This document shows, in pieces, positions 36,741 through 46,351 of a stretch of DNA of 64,000 nt. The DNA comes from Sporosarcina sp. Te-1. GTDB lineage: Bacteria > Bacillota > Bacilli > Bacillales_A > Planococcaceae. The translations under genes and the position numbers were made by a program. The notes beneath the pieces are model-generated. The model searched no databases, was not told where the DNA came from, and saw only the letters and a list, made by a program, of their open reading frames with translations. The first letter of the stretch is position 1. The number at the start of each line of letters is the position of its first letter. The stretch is taken from NCBI RefSeq assembly GCF_017498505.1, contig NZ_CP071798.1:2625501-2689500 (forward strand), read 5' to 3'.

Positions 36741-37907
36741 ATGGAAAACTCATTTGGAAAACGCTTATTATCGACTGTCGGTGCTGGCATCGTTGGCTCC
36801 GTTTTAACCCTCGGGGTTGTGGCAAATACAGATCTCTTGAATGCCCAATCCAAAACGGAGACGCCGACGTCCGTCCTTTCCTCACAAACTGATACTGGCA
36901 ACTCAAAAGTCGTGAATACAGCTGCGACGAAATCGACTTCCCTTTCCGATATGGTCGAAAATACCTCGAAAGCGATTGTCGGCATAACAAATTACCAAGA
37001 GCAAGGAAACCGGTTTGCGGGGGGCTCTTCTATTTCAGAATATGGTACAGGCTCCGGGGTCGTCTTTAAAATAGATAATAAGACTGCTTACATCGTGACC
37101 AATAACCATGTCATTGAGGGTGCGTCCAAAATAGAAGTAACGACCTCAAAAGGAGAAAAAGCGGAGGGCGAATTAGTCGGCAGCGATGCATTGACAGACT
37201 TGGCGGTCGTTAAAATCGACAAGAAATACGTGGATACGTACTTGGAATTTGGAAATTCAGATCAGGTCCGTGCAGGCGATTCCGTCATTGCGATTGGTAA
37301 CCCGCTTAGCCTTGATTTCTCCGGAACGGTGACACGAGGCATTATTAGTGCTCCTGCCCGCTCCATCGATGTCAACACATCTGCCGGTGCGTGGAAAATG
37401 GACGTCATCCAAACCGATGCGGCCATCAATCCAGGCAATAGCGGCGGCGCGCTAATTAACGAAGAAGGAAAAGTAATCGGGATCAACAGCTTGAAAATCG
37501 CAGAAAGCGGTGTTGAGGGCATTGGCTTTGCCATTCCGAGCAATGATGTCGTTCCTCTCGTGGAACAAATCATGAAATCCGGGAAAATCGAACGTCCGTA
37601 CATGGGTGTCGGGCTTGCCGATCTCTCCAACGTTCCTTATATGTATGTTCAAAACTTGCCGAAGGAAGTAGAAGGCGGTGTCATGATCACCTCTGTTGAC
37701 CCGAATTCCGCGGCTGCTAAAGCCGGCTTGAAGGAGCAGGATGTCGTTACAGCTATCAATGGCACAGATATTTCCAACGCTATGGATCTTCGAAAAATCC
37801 TATATTCCGATCTCAAAATAGGTGACAAAGCTAGCTTAACCATCTATCGGGATGATCATAAACAGACAGTGGAATTAACATTGACAAGCAATTCGGAGCT
37901 GAAATAA
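36741..37907 (+). CDS. htrA: Membrane-anchored serine protease HtrA (DegP family)
   Basis: This quality-control protease acts outside the membrane. The 388-residue protein has an N-terminal membrane anchor (about residues 8-28), a linker, a trypsin-like domain with the triad in TNNHVIEG (His), ALTDLAVVK (Asp) and NPGNSGGAL (Ser), and a C-terminal PDZ domain (GGVMITSVDPNSAAAKAGLKEQDVV). AAAGGGG precedes the ATG. A two-component pair follows after a terminator, the type of neighbour that often controls htrA, but no operator was identified. Confidence 0.94.
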   Translation: MENSFGKRLLSTVGAGIVGSVLTLGVVANTDLLNAQSKTETPTSVLSSQTDTGNSKVVNTAATKSTSLSDMVENTSKAIVGITNYQEQGNRFAGGSSISEYGTGSGVVFKIDNKTAYIVTNNHVIEGASKIEVTTSKGEKAEGELVGSDALTDLAVVKIDKKYVDTYLEFGNSDQVRAGDSVIAIGNPLSLDFSGTVTRGIISAPARSIDVNTSAGAWKMDVIQTDAAINPGNSGGALINEEGKVIGINSLKIAESGVEGIGFAIPSNDVVPLVEQIMKSGKIERPYMGVGLADLSNVPYMYVQNLPKEVEGGVMITSVDPNSAAAKAGLKEQDVVTAINGTDISNAMDLRKILYSDLKIGDKASLTIYRDDHKQTVELTLTSNSELK

Positions 37908-37936
37908 AAACGAATGCGGACTTCCGTACAAGCTAG

Positions 37937-37966
37937 CACCTTTGCCAAAGCGGCAGAGGTGTTTTG
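37937..37966 (+). terminator. Terminator of htrA
   Basis: CACCTTTGCC (37937-37946) pairs over 10 bp (one G-U) with GGCAGAGGTG (37952-37961), followed by TTTT. Confidence 0.78.
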
Positions 37967-38020
37967 CTATGCCATCTTTCGATATAATTTCAGTAACGAA
38001 CCTCAAAAGGAGGGCAAGCC

Positions 38021-38725
38021 TTGAAAATCCTAGTAATCGAAGACAACGAAAGTGTCGCTTCCATGATCGGACTGTTTTTTGAGAAAGAAAAAATCCACGG
38101 GGAATTTGTGGCAGATGGCTTGGAAGGCTATGAACGGGCGCATGCAGAAAAATGGGATTGCCTAATTATCGATTGGATGCTGCCTGGCATGGATGGCGTC
38201 ACGATATGCCGGAAATTGCGCCAGGAGGAAGTGGAAGTTCCCATTATTATGCTAACGGCGAAGAATACCGAATCGGATCAAGTACTGGGGCTTGAAATGG
38301 GGGCCGATGATTACGTGACGAAGCCATTCAGCCCGCTCGCTTTACTCGCCCGCATCAAGGCGGTGACCCGCCGATATGCCGGGCATAAGGAATCCCAAGC
38401 GCAAGATCCCGACTGGCTCACCACCACTCATTTCAAGTTGAACCCGAGCACGCGGGAAGTGCTCTTAGACGGTAACCCCGTGCCTAATCTTACACCGAAG
38501 GAATTCGATCTGCTTCATTTCTTTATTCAACATCCCAAACAAGTTTTTTCTCGTGAACACTTGTTGGATCGGGTTTGGGGCTATGATTTCTATGGGGACG
38601 ATCGGACGGTCGATGTGCATATCAAACGATTGCGGACAAAGGTTTCAACCGATAAAAGACCTTTCTTCCATACGGTATGGGGCGTCGGGTACCGATTTGA
38701 TGAGATAGAAGGAAGCGGCCGATGA
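38021..38725 (+). CDS. OmpR/PhoB-family response regulator
   Basis: The 234-residue regulator has a receiver domain with the phospho-acceptor Asp in LIIDWMLPGMDG, the conserved Lys in TKPFSP, and a C-terminal winged helix (LTPKEFDLLHFFIQHPKQVFSREHLLDRVWGYDFYGDDRTVDVHIKRLR). The start is TTG at 38021 after AAAAGGAGGG. Its stop overlaps the start of the kinase gene by 4 nt. Proximity suggests a link to envelope stress and htrA (CssR-like), but sequence alone does not prove orthology. Confidence 0.92.
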   Translation: MKILVIEDNESVASMIGLFFEKEKIHGEFVADGLEGYERAHAEKWDCLIIDWMLPGMDGVTICRKLRQEEVEVPIIMLTAKNTESDQVLGLEMGADDYVTKPFSPLALLARIKAVTRRYAGHKESQAQDPDWLTTTHFKLNPSTREVLLDGNPVPNLTPKEFDLLHFFIQHPKQVFSREHLLDRVWGYDFYGDDRTVDVHIKRLRTKVSTDKRPFFHTVWGVGYRFDEIEGSGR

Positions 38726-40131
38726 AGATCAAATATTTCTATCAGCAGCTGGCAAGCCATCTGGGTGTTATCATTATCGCCTTTGTCATTCTGAGCTTGT
38801 TGTTTTCAAGCTTCGCCCGGAATTTCGTATACGCAAACAAAACAGAGGAATTACTGTCGTACGGGGTTTCCATTTTAACCGAGCTCGAAACCGAAGGCAA
38901 TTCACGAATGGTGCTGCAGTCGTACGGACATGTGCTCGGCGGCCGTGATATCCAATACAGCCTGTTTGATGAAAATTCCAAGATCATTTATTCCACAGGA
39001 TTGAAGACCCCTTTAATCGAGCTAAACGAAGGGGAATGGAATGAATTACAAAACGGCAAGGCCATTACGGTGAAGCAGGAATATAAACGGTTCAACCAAG
39101 CCGTCACGTTCGCCTTGCTGCCGTATTTCCACAATGGTCAATTTGGCGGCGGCATCCTGCTGACGTCCCCCATAAAAGGTTCCCGTGAACTCATCTCCGA
39201 GTTGAACAGCTATGTCCTATATGCAATGGGTCTTGCACTTTTGGCAGCCCTCTTGCTCAGCAGCCTGCTATCCAGATTTCACGGCAGGCGAATCAAACGT
39301 CTGCGTACGGCGACAGCGAACGTCTCGCAAGGCGATTACTCCGTCCGAATCCCGTCGTCCAAAGTTGATGAGATCGGAGAATTAGCCGGGGATTTTAATG
39401 GCATGGTAGAAAAACTTGGCACTTCCATGGAGGAGATTGAGAGCCTGGAGAACCGGCGGCGGCAATTTATGGCGGATGTGTCACATGAACTGCGCACCCC
39501 CCTTACGACCATCCGGGGCATCATCGAAGGACTGCGAAATGACATGATCTCCGAATCGGAAAAGGAGCGGGGGCTGGAACTGGCAAGCCGGGAAACGATG
39601 CGGCTCATCCGCCTTGTGAATGAAAACCTTGATTACGAAAAAATCCGTTCGAATCAAGTGACACTTGTTAAACAAGACATTCATTTGCGCGAACTGTTGG
39701 AAATCATTGGAGACCAACTCGAAGATGCCGCCCATGCCCGTGGAGATCGGATTCTTGTAGAAGCAGATGACCAGATTCAAATCTATGCGGACTATGATCG
39801 GCTCACTCAAATATTAATCAATATTACGAAAAATAGCATTCAATTTACGGAGAACGGCACCATTCAACTTCTTGGTTCAAAATCCGAGGTAGGAACCATT
39901 ATTGAAATCAAAGACACCGGCATCGGTATGGATGCTAATGAAATCGAAAAGATATGGAATCGTTTTTACAAAGCGATTGATTCTAGAACGACAAATCCAT
40001 ACGGGGAATTCGGTTTAGGTTTGTCAATTGTTAAACAACTTGTCAGCTTACACGGCGGTACGATTTCAGTTGATAGCGAACCGGGCAAAGGGACCTCCTT
40101 CAAACTAATTTTTCCTTTTAAGAACATCTGA
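38722..40131 (+). CDS. Sensor histidine kinase
   Basis: The 469-residue kinase has two membrane helices (about 12-34 and 165-187) enclosing an extracellular sensor domain of about 130 residues, a HAMP domain, the HisKA H-box FMADVSHELRTPLTT, and an ATPase domain with N box (ITKNSIQF), DTGIGMD and GEFGLGLSIVKQL. It is translationally coupled to the upstream regulator gene. The signal is unknown; cell-envelope stress is a reasonable guess given htrA next door. Confidence 0.92.
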   Translation: MKIKYFYQQLASHLGVIIIAFVILSLLFSSFARNFVYANKTEELLSYGVSILTELETEGNSRMVLQSYGHVLGGRDIQYSLFDENSKIIYSTGLKTPLIELNEGEWNELQNGKAITVKQEYKRFNQAVTFALLPYFHNGQFGGGILLTSPIKGSRELISELNSYVLYAMGLALLAALLLSSLLSRFHGRRIKRLRTATANVSQGDYSVRIPSSKVDEIGELAGDFNGMVEKLGTSMEEIESLENRRRQFMADVSHELRTPLTTIRGIIEGLRNDMISESEKERGLELASRETMRLIRLVNENLDYEKIRSNQVTLVKQDIHLRELLEIIGDQLEDAAHARGDRILVEADDQIQIYADYDRLTQILINITKNSIQFTENGTIQLLGSKSEVGTIIEIKDTGIGMDANEIEKIWNRFYKAIDSRTTNPYGEFGLGLSIVKQLVSLHGGTISVDSEPGKGTSFKLIFPFKNI

Positions 40132-40225
40132 TACTAAACTAGTTAAAAAAGTTGATGAAAATATTCTAAAAATACTTTACTATGTAAGGGAGTTACAAAA
40201 AAGGAATACGCATGAGGTGGATCAG

Positions 40226-42010
40226 ATGGTAGCACATTTAATTTTATATATGATCGAAAAAGTAGGGATCATATTAATTGTGGCTTTCCTTCTATCGCAT
40301 ATGAAATCGTTCCGACGAATTTTCCAAGAAGATAGTACGAGGAATGAAAAGCTGGTGTTGATCTGCTTGTTTGGCGGATTCGGCTTAGTCAGTAATTATA
40401 CCGGAATTGAAGTTTTCCAAGATACCATTTCCAATCAGGGAATTCTCCTAGATATAGAACCTAATAATGCCATAGCGAACACCAGAGTGATGGGGGCAGT
40501 AATCGGCGGGATGCTCGGCGGCCCTGTTGTCGGATTGGGAGCTGGACTGATCGCGGGTCTCCATCGATATACATTTGGCGGCTTCACTGCTTTCGCCTGT
40601 TCTCTCGCAGTTGTTTTAGCAGGAGTATTAGCTGGTTATGCCGGGCGATATAAATTAAAACACGGTAAACGGATTACCGCATCCTTCGCCATTAAAGTCG
40701 GGATGCTGCTTGAAGCATTGCAAATGATCATCATCCTTCTTCTCGCCAAGCCCTTTGAACAAGCTTGGCATTTAGTTCAAATTATCGGGCTTCCCATGAT
40801 CACAATCAATGGCTTAGGCATTCTTTTATTCATGATGATCATGCAATCCATTATGAAAGACCAGAGTAGGGCTCGGGCAAACCAGACGAGCCTTGTTTTT
40901 TCTATTGCTGAAAGGACACTGCCTTATTTCAAACAAGGGCTGAATGGGGAGTCGAGTAAAGCGATCGCCTCCATCTTATTGGAAAGCACAGAAGCCGATG
41001 CGGTGGCGATTACAGATACCACGCGCGTTCTGTCACACGTCGGTGTAGGCACCGATCATCATATATCAATGGGCGAATTAGTCACAGGGCTTACTAAAAA
41101 CGTCATTGAGCAAGGGCGAATCTGTGTAGCCCGAACAAAGGATGAAATTTATTGCAGTTCCGCAAACTGCCCATTGGAAGCTGCCATTGTCTTGCCTTTA
41201 AAAGTCCAACATAACACTGCAGGCACCTTGAAAATGTACTATGTGGACAGCCATAAGTTAGATGATGTCCAGCAGCAAATGGCGGAAGGATTAGCCAATT
41301 TATTCTCTACCCAACTGGAGCTCGCCGAGGTGGAAAGGCAATCAAAATTATTGCAGGACGCTGAAATTCGCGCATTACATACGCAAATTCATCCCCACTT
41401 CCTGTTCAACAGCCTGAATTCGATTTCCGTCTTATGCAGGACAGATCCCACGAAGGCGAGAGATCTCATGTTAGAGCTCAGTTTATTTTTCCGCAGCAAC
41501 CTCCAAGGAGCCCGACAGATGTTTATTCCATTGGAAAAAGAGATTGAAAACGTTACCGCCTATCTATCCTTGGAGAAGGCCCGTTTCCCTGATAAATATG
41601 AGGTCGAAATCCAAGTAGATTCAAGTTTACTCGATTTCCATATTCCTCCTTTCCTGCTCCAACCCTTAGTTGAAAATGCGATTCACCACGGATTGAGCAA
41701 AGGAAAGTCCAAAGGAATGATCTCTATTGACATTACACAACAGACCGATCATTTGGAAATCATTGTTCAGGACAATGGTGTCGGGATTTCATCAAATACG
41801 CTGATGGTATTGGGCAAACAAACCGTCCTTTCGGAAACGGGCACCGGTACGAGCATAGACAATATCAGTAAACGTTTGGAAGGTCTCTACAAAGGACAGG
41901 CCTCCATTTCATTCAAGACGCTTCCTGGTTCAGGGACAACGGTATTCATTTGCATTCCACTTCATTTCAAAAAGGGGGACCTGTCGATTGCTGAAAGTGT
42001 ATATAGTTGA
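40226..42010 (+). CDS. lytS: LytS/BtsS-type sensor histidine kinase
   Basis: The 594-residue protein has the 5TM-LYT membrane domain (about residues 1-200; GGMLGGPVVGLGAGLIAGLHR), a GAF-like domain (about 225-355), the HisK motif QIHPHFLFNSLNSIS and an ATPase domain (PLVENAIHHGL, DNGVGI). The ATG at 40226 has GAGGTG at 6 nt; a GTG at 40217 is in that site. It overlaps the regulator gene by 23 nt, and cstA follows. In other species such pairs sense pyruvate or membrane state; pyruvate is favoured here by cstA. Confidence 0.92.
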   Translation: MVAHLILYMIEKVGIILIVAFLLSHMKSFRRIFQEDSTRNEKLVLICLFGGFGLVSNYTGIEVFQDTISNQGILLDIEPNNAIANTRVMGAVIGGMLGGPVVGLGAGLIAGLHRYTFGGFTAFACSLAVVLAGVLAGYAGRYKLKHGKRITASFAIKVGMLLEALQMIIILLLAKPFEQAWHLVQIIGLPMITINGLGILLFMMIMQSIMKDQSRARANQTSLVFSIAERTLPYFKQGLNGESSKAIASILLESTEADAVAITDTTRVLSHVGVGTDHHISMGELVTGLTKNVIEQGRICVARTKDEIYCSSANCPLEAAIVLPLKVQHNTAGTLKMYYVDSHKLDDVQQQMAEGLANLFSTQLELAEVERQSKLLQDAEIRALHTQIHPHFLFNSLNSISVLCRTDPTKARDLMLELSLFFRSNLQGARQMFIPLEKEIENVTAYLSLEKARFPDKYEVEIQVDSSLLDFHIPPFLLQPLVENAIHHGLSKGKSKGMISIDITQQTDHLEIIVQDNGVGISSNTLMVLGKQTVLSETGTGTSIDNISKRLEGLYKGQASISFKTLPGSGTTVFICIPLHFKKGDLSIAESVYS

Positions 42011-42722
42011 AGATGAACCTTTAGCAAGGGATGAGTTGCGATTCCTCTTAAACAAGTATGATTTTGTTGAGGTAGTCGGTGAATCAGAAAATGCACAGGA
42101 TGCTCTTAAGGAGATTACTGAGTTACAGCCAAATCTCATTTTCTTAGATATTGAATTGACTGACGGTAACAGCCTGTCTCTCGCAAAGGAATTGCAAACA
42201 GCCTTATCCGCCCATGCCGCGATTGTATTTGCAACTGCTTATGATGAGTATGCACTTACCGCATTCGACTTGAATGCAGCCGACTATATTTTGAAACCCA
42301 TTGCCGAATCCCGGCTTGATAAGACGTTGGAAAAAGTAAGGGCCATGCATGGAAGAAGAAAAGAAAAAGAGTCTCAAATGACCAGAAAAGAGTCCAGTCC
42401 CAAAGTTGTTATTCCTGTAGAAGAACGAATTATCCTCTTAGAACCGGAAAGAATTCTGTATGTTGAATCAAACGGCGGCAAATGTATTATTGTGACATCC
42501 GAGCAACGTTTTGAAGTAAAAGACTCTTTAGTCAATATGGAAAAAAAATTGTCCGATCTTAACTTTATTCGTGTCCATCGCAGCTTTATCGTAAATACAC
42601 ACCATATTTGTGAGATACATCCTTGGTTCAATGCAACGTACAACTTAGTAATGAAGGATAATTCCCGCGTTCCCGTCAGCCGGTCATTCGTCCGGGACTT
42701 AAAACAATTATTCGAATTTTGA
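41988..42722 (+). CDS. lytT: LytTR-family response regulator
   Basis: The 244-residue protein has a receiver domain (acceptor Asp in IFLDIELTDG, Lys in ILKPIAESR) and a C-terminal LytTR DNA-binding domain (about 140-240; RIILLEPERILYVESNGGKCIIV, FIRVHRSFIVNTHHI). The start is TTG at 41988 after AAAGGGGGAC. It is coupled to the sensor gene and is followed by cstA 131 nt downstream, its probable target. Confidence 0.92.
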   Translation: MLKVYIVEDEPLARDELRFLLNKYDFVEVVGESENAQDALKEITELQPNLIFLDIELTDGNSLSLAKELQTALSAHAAIVFATAYDEYALTAFDLNAADYILKPIAESRLDKTLEKVRAMHGRRKEKESQMTRKESSPKVVIPVEERIILLEPERILYVESNGGKCIIVTSEQRFEVKDSLVNMEKKLSDLNFIRVHRSFIVNTHHICEIHPWFNATYNLVMKDNSRVPVSRSFVRDLKQLFEF

Positions 42723-42784
42723 GTGTCCTATGCATCTCATATTCGTTTTTTTGCATTCTATGACGGAATCCATGCACTTCATTA

Positions 42785-42842
42785 AGAAACCGCTTACAAC
42801 CTCTTATTTTTCAGTAGAATTACAGAAGAAAAATAAGGGGGG
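42785..42842 (+). promoter_or_regulatory. cstA upstream region: cre-like site and SD-proximal inverted repeat
   Basis: AGAAACCGCTTACA (42785-42798) matches the cre consensus except the first base. CTTATTTTTC (42803-42812) and GAAAAATAAG (42828-42837) form a perfect 10-bp inverted repeat whose right arm abuts the GGGGGGAG ribosome site, so it may act as operator or RNA hairpin. The promoter itself was not clear to me. Confidence 0.45.
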
Positions 42843-42853
42843 AGAGATTTGAA

Positions 42854-44659
42854 ATGAACGGAATTACGATTGTTATAGGGGCAGTCTGTATTTTGTTAAT
42901 TGCATACCGTTTATACGGTACATTTATGGCAGCCAAAGTATTGAAGCTGGACGATAGCAAGCCGACACCTGCCCATACATTAGAAGATGGCAAAGACTAT
43001 GTCCCAACTAACAAATGGGTGACATTCGGGCATCACTTTGCTGCAATCGCAGCTGCCGGCCCGCTAGTAGGACCTATTCTTGCTGCTCAATTTGGTTACT
43101 TGCCTGGCCTTATCTGGTTATTGGTGGGGGCCGTGATTGGCGGGGCAGTTCATGATATCGTCGTCCTTTTCGCTTCCATGAGGCAAAACGGGCAGTCCTT
43201 GTCGGAAATAGCAAAAAAGGAACTAGGACCGGTTGCGGGTTTTTGTACTGGATTAGCTATGTTATTTATTATTACGATTACAATGGCCGGCCTATCCTTA
43301 GTTATCTTGAATGCACTCAGCAACAACCCATGGGGAACATTCTCCGTTGCTGCTACCATTCCGATTGCAATGGGGGTAGGACTGTACCATAAGAAAACAG
43401 GAAATCTGAAGCTGGCGACAACTGTTGGATTCTTGCTCATTATGGCAGCAATCGCTATTGGTCCAAGTATTCAGGGAACAGCGCTTGGCAATTTTCTAAC
43501 TTTAGAACCTAGCACGATTGCATTAGCCTTGCCTATCTATGCTTTTTTTGCCGCAGCATTGCCTGTGTGGCTGTTGCTGGCGCCTCGCGATTATTTGAGT
43601 ACCTTTTTAAAACTAGGTGTCTTCTTAGCTTTAATTGTGGGCGTCTTCTTTGTTAATCCGACTGTTCAATTCCCGGCTTTCACGGAATTTATCAACGGCG
43701 GCGGTCCCATTATTGCAGGTCCCGTCTGGCCATTCGTATCTATTACGATCGCCTGCGGAGCCATCTCAGGGTTCCATGCGTTTATCGGTTCCGGTACAAC
43801 TCCTAAAATGATCAATCGCTGGAGCGATATTAAAGGGGTTGCTTTCGGTGCGATGCTTGTGGAATGTTTAGTGGCCGTTATGGCATTGATTGCAGCAGTC
43901 TCATTAATGCCTGGAGATTATTTCGCAATAAACTCCACTCCTGAGAATTACGCAAAACTAGGAATGCAGCCGGTTCATTTGGATCAATTAAGCAATGATG
44001 TCGGAATGGACTTAGAAGGTCGTACTGGGGGCGCCATTTCATTGGCTGTCGGAATGACGTATATTTTTACGGAGATTCCAATCTTCAAGCATATGGCTAC
44101 ATACTTCTTCCAATTCGTTATTTTGTTTGAAGCTATTTTTATCTTAACCGCCATCGATTCGGGTACGCGAGTGGCTCGCTACTTAATTCAAGACTTTGTC
44201 GGAAGCTTCATTAAACCATTGAAAAATTTGAACTCGACACCAGCCAATATTGTAGCCAGTTTATTAGCCTGCTTCATGTGGGGATACTTGCTATATACCG
44301 GTGACATCAGCTCGGTTTGGGCCCTGTTCGGCGTATCTAACCAATTGATGGCTTCCATTGGATTGATTATCGGAGCAACTGTCATTTTAAAGATTGCCGA
44401 TAAACGGATCTATGTATTGACCTGCCTGATTCCATTGGCTTACTTATATGTATCTGTCAACTACGCAGGATACTGGATGATTACCAATGTCTATTTAAAT
44501 GAGAGCAGTGCAGGCTATAATTTGTTGAATGGAATCTTGTCTATTACTATGTTAGTGCTGGGCTTAGTCATTATTATTGCAACAGCCGTAAAATGGACAA
44601 AACTGTTGAAATACCCTCAAAACGTTTTGACAGAAAGAGCCAGCGCCGGTACCCTTTAA
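42854..44659 (+). CDS. cstA: CstA-family carbon starvation / pyruvate (or peptide) transporter
   Basis: The 601-residue protein has some 16 hydrophobic segments and the CstA signature region (PTNKWVTFGHHFAAIAAAGPLVGPILAAQFG; GTTPKMI; IDSGTRVARYLIQD). E. coli members import pyruvate or peptides. Control by the adjacent LytS/LytT pair parallels BtsSR-BtsT in E. coli, which favours pyruvate here. GGGGGGAG precedes the ATG, and a cre-like site upstream fits induction when sugars run out. Confidence 0.93.
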   Translation: MNGITIVIGAVCILLIAYRLYGTFMAAKVLKLDDSKPTPAHTLEDGKDYVPTNKWVTFGHHFAAIAAAGPLVGPILAAQFGYLPGLIWLLVGAVIGGAVHDIVVLFASMRQNGQSLSEIAKKELGPVAGFCTGLAMLFIITITMAGLSLVILNALSNNPWGTFSVAATIPIAMGVGLYHKKTGNLKLATTVGFLLIMAAIAIGPSIQGTALGNFLTLEPSTIALALPIYAFFAAALPVWLLLAPRDYLSTFLKLGVFLALIVGVFFVNPTVQFPAFTEFINGGGPIIAGPVWPFVSITIACGAISGFHAFIGSGTTPKMINRWSDIKGVAFGAMLVECLVAVMALIAAVSLMPGDYFAINSTPENYAKLGMQPVHLDQLSNDVGMDLEGRTGGAISLAVGMTYIFTEIPIFKHMATYFFQFVILFEAIFILTAIDSGTRVARYLIQDFVGSFIKPLKNLNSTPANIVASLLACFMWGYLLYTGDISSVWALFGVSNQLMASIGLIIGATVILKIADKRIYVLTCLIPLAYLYVSVNYAGYWMITNVYLNESSAGYNLLNGILSITMLVLGLVIIIATAVKWTKLLKYPQNVLTERASAGTL

Positions 44660-44738
44660 TCGGGAAATGGTGCTTGGAAGTGTCAGTCATAAGGTGATGA
44701 AGCGAGTCGAATGTCCAGTGTTGTTAGTGAAATGAGTA

Positions 44739-44780
44739 AAGGACCTGTCTTTTGCCGATAATCGGCAAGCAGGTCCTGTT
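44739..44780. terminator. Hairpin between cstA and the convergent vWA gene
   Basis: AGGACCTG (44740-44747) pairs with CAGGTCCT (44770-44777), with an inner TTGCCGA/TCGGCAA stem. The T-tracts are weak on both strands, but the long stem lies exactly between the convergent stops. Confidence 0.6.
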
Positions 44781-44781
44781 G

Positions 44782-46233
44782 TTATTTCCCCTGGGTATCG
44801 CGGAGTTTATTCATCCTGTCCATCCATTCATCAACACGATCAACGATTTCCTGTCTTTCATTCTCAACCCGGATACGCGCACGTTCATCCAGTTCTTTCA
44901 TCACTCTGACAGCATCCTGTTCCCTCATCTTTATCATTTCCCTCACTTCTTCCTGAATCTCTTGCGTTATCCACTGTTTAGAACGCATAATGTCCAATGC
45001 CTCATGCATCCTATCCGATTCATTAAGAGAAGCATATGTAAAACGGTCTGATATCGCAAAACGCTGCACCATTTCATCATATCCTTGGCCCCAGTGCTTC
45101 AGCAGTGAATTGGACTTGCCCATGATTTCGTAGGAAGAAGGCAACCATTGTTTTGTAATCGACTGATCAAGTTCATCAATTGTGTCAGCGGAGATATATT
45201 CTCCCTTCCCTGCTTCTGCCACAGCCTTCAATTGATTCTCGCCTTCACGGTCTACGTCAAAACCAATGATATTCACTTGACGATCAGGGCTGCCCTCGGC
45301 AAATGCCTTTGCTTCGGCGATCGGGTCTCCACCACATGTTTCCGCTCCATCACTTACAATATAAACAGTTAATTTTGCTGTAGAGCCCTCTGTTTGTTCA
45401 CGTGCGTATGTAATCGCTTCGGCAATCGGCGTCCACCCTTTCGCTTCCACTCCATCGACAGCTTTCTTAAACTTTTCTGCATCGAAAGCGCCCATTGGAT
45501 ATACCTCTTCGATGGTCGTACATGATAATTCTTTGTCTGACTGATTTTGGGTACCGGCATGGCCGTATACGACTAACGATACTTCATCTTTCATGCCAAT
45601 AGTGCTGGCGAAACGGGAAGTCGCCCGCTTAGCAATAGCCATCTTCTGCTTCCCTTGGATTGATAGCAGCATACTTGAGCTCGCATCCAATAAAATGATC
45701 GCTTGGCCGGCCTCGGTTGCCTGTTCCCCAACTCCCTCTTTCTCACCCGGCTCGGGCAAATACGGCTCAAACCAATCATAGCCGAACTCTTCCAGTTCTG
45801 TAGCCACTTGTTCATATGCATTGCTGGCAACGTAATATTGCAAGGCTTTGAATATCAGTTCTGGATCTTGCGTCTCAGCAGCTACCTCACCTAGCTTCTC
45901 TGTCAGCTCCTCCTTGTAATCGCCAAGCCCAAACCATCCCCATGTTTGCTTGGTTTCCTCTTCGTATGGGATATCTTCTGTAAAGATGCCCGGTTTCAGA
46001 GCTCTGAACGTCTCTTCGGAATCAGGGATCTGCATATCTTTGAATTCATCCAAGATACTTGTTTCCGACGTTGGTTCTTCCTCTGTCTTATCCGCGGTCC
46101 CGGTGTCTTTTTGCGGTTCCTCCTCAGACATTTCTGTGCTCACTTCAGGTTCTTTCTTATCTTCCTCCGAACACCCACCCACGACAAATGCACTTGCTAG
46201 GATCATCAAAAAGCGAGCTGTCCACTTACGCAT
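44782..46233 (-). CDS. vWA-domain lipoprotein
   Basis: The 483-residue protein has a lipoprotein signal (lipobox VVGGC, Cys21), an acidic low-complexity linker, a helical region and a von Willebrand A domain with intact MIDAS (LLDASSSM, GWTPIAEA, IVSDGAETCGGDP; about residues 175-350). A charged, probably coiled-coil tail follows (about 370-480). It would bind a divalent-metal-dependent partner at the outer membrane face. A frameshifted paralogue lies at 56909-58310. ATG 46233 is chosen because AGGGAGG is 9 nt upstream. Confidence 0.85.
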   Translation of the reverse strand: MRKWTARFLMILASAFVVGGCSEEDKKEPEVSTEMSEEEPQKDTGTADKTEEEPTSETSILDEFKDMQIPDSEETFRALKPGIFTEDIPYEEETKQTWGWFGLGDYKEELTEKLGEVAAETQDPELIFKALQYYVASNAYEQVATELEEFGYDWFEPYLPEPGEKEGVGEQATEAGQAIILLDASSSMLLSIQGKQKMAIAKRATSRFASTIGMKDEVSLVVYGHAGTQNQSDKELSCTTIEEVYPMGAFDAEKFKKAVDGVEAKGWTPIAEAITYAREQTEGSTAKLTVYIVSDGAETCGGDPIAEAKAFAEGSPDRQVNIIGFDVDREGENQLKAVAEAGKGEYISADTIDELDQSITKQWLPSSYEIMGKSNSLLKHWGQGYDEMVQRFAISDRFTYASLNESDRMHEALDIMRSKQWITQEIQEEVREMIKMREQDAVRVMKELDERARIRVENERQEIVDRVDEWMDRMNKLRDTQGK

Positions 46234-46351
46234 CTGCTTCATCCTCCCTCTTTGGAATCTATCTCCATTTTAGCAAGATGCAGTTAAATCGGCGACACTT
46301 GGAGAGAAAGAGGGATACTTAGTCCCGATTTTCCTGCTGACTCCAATGACC

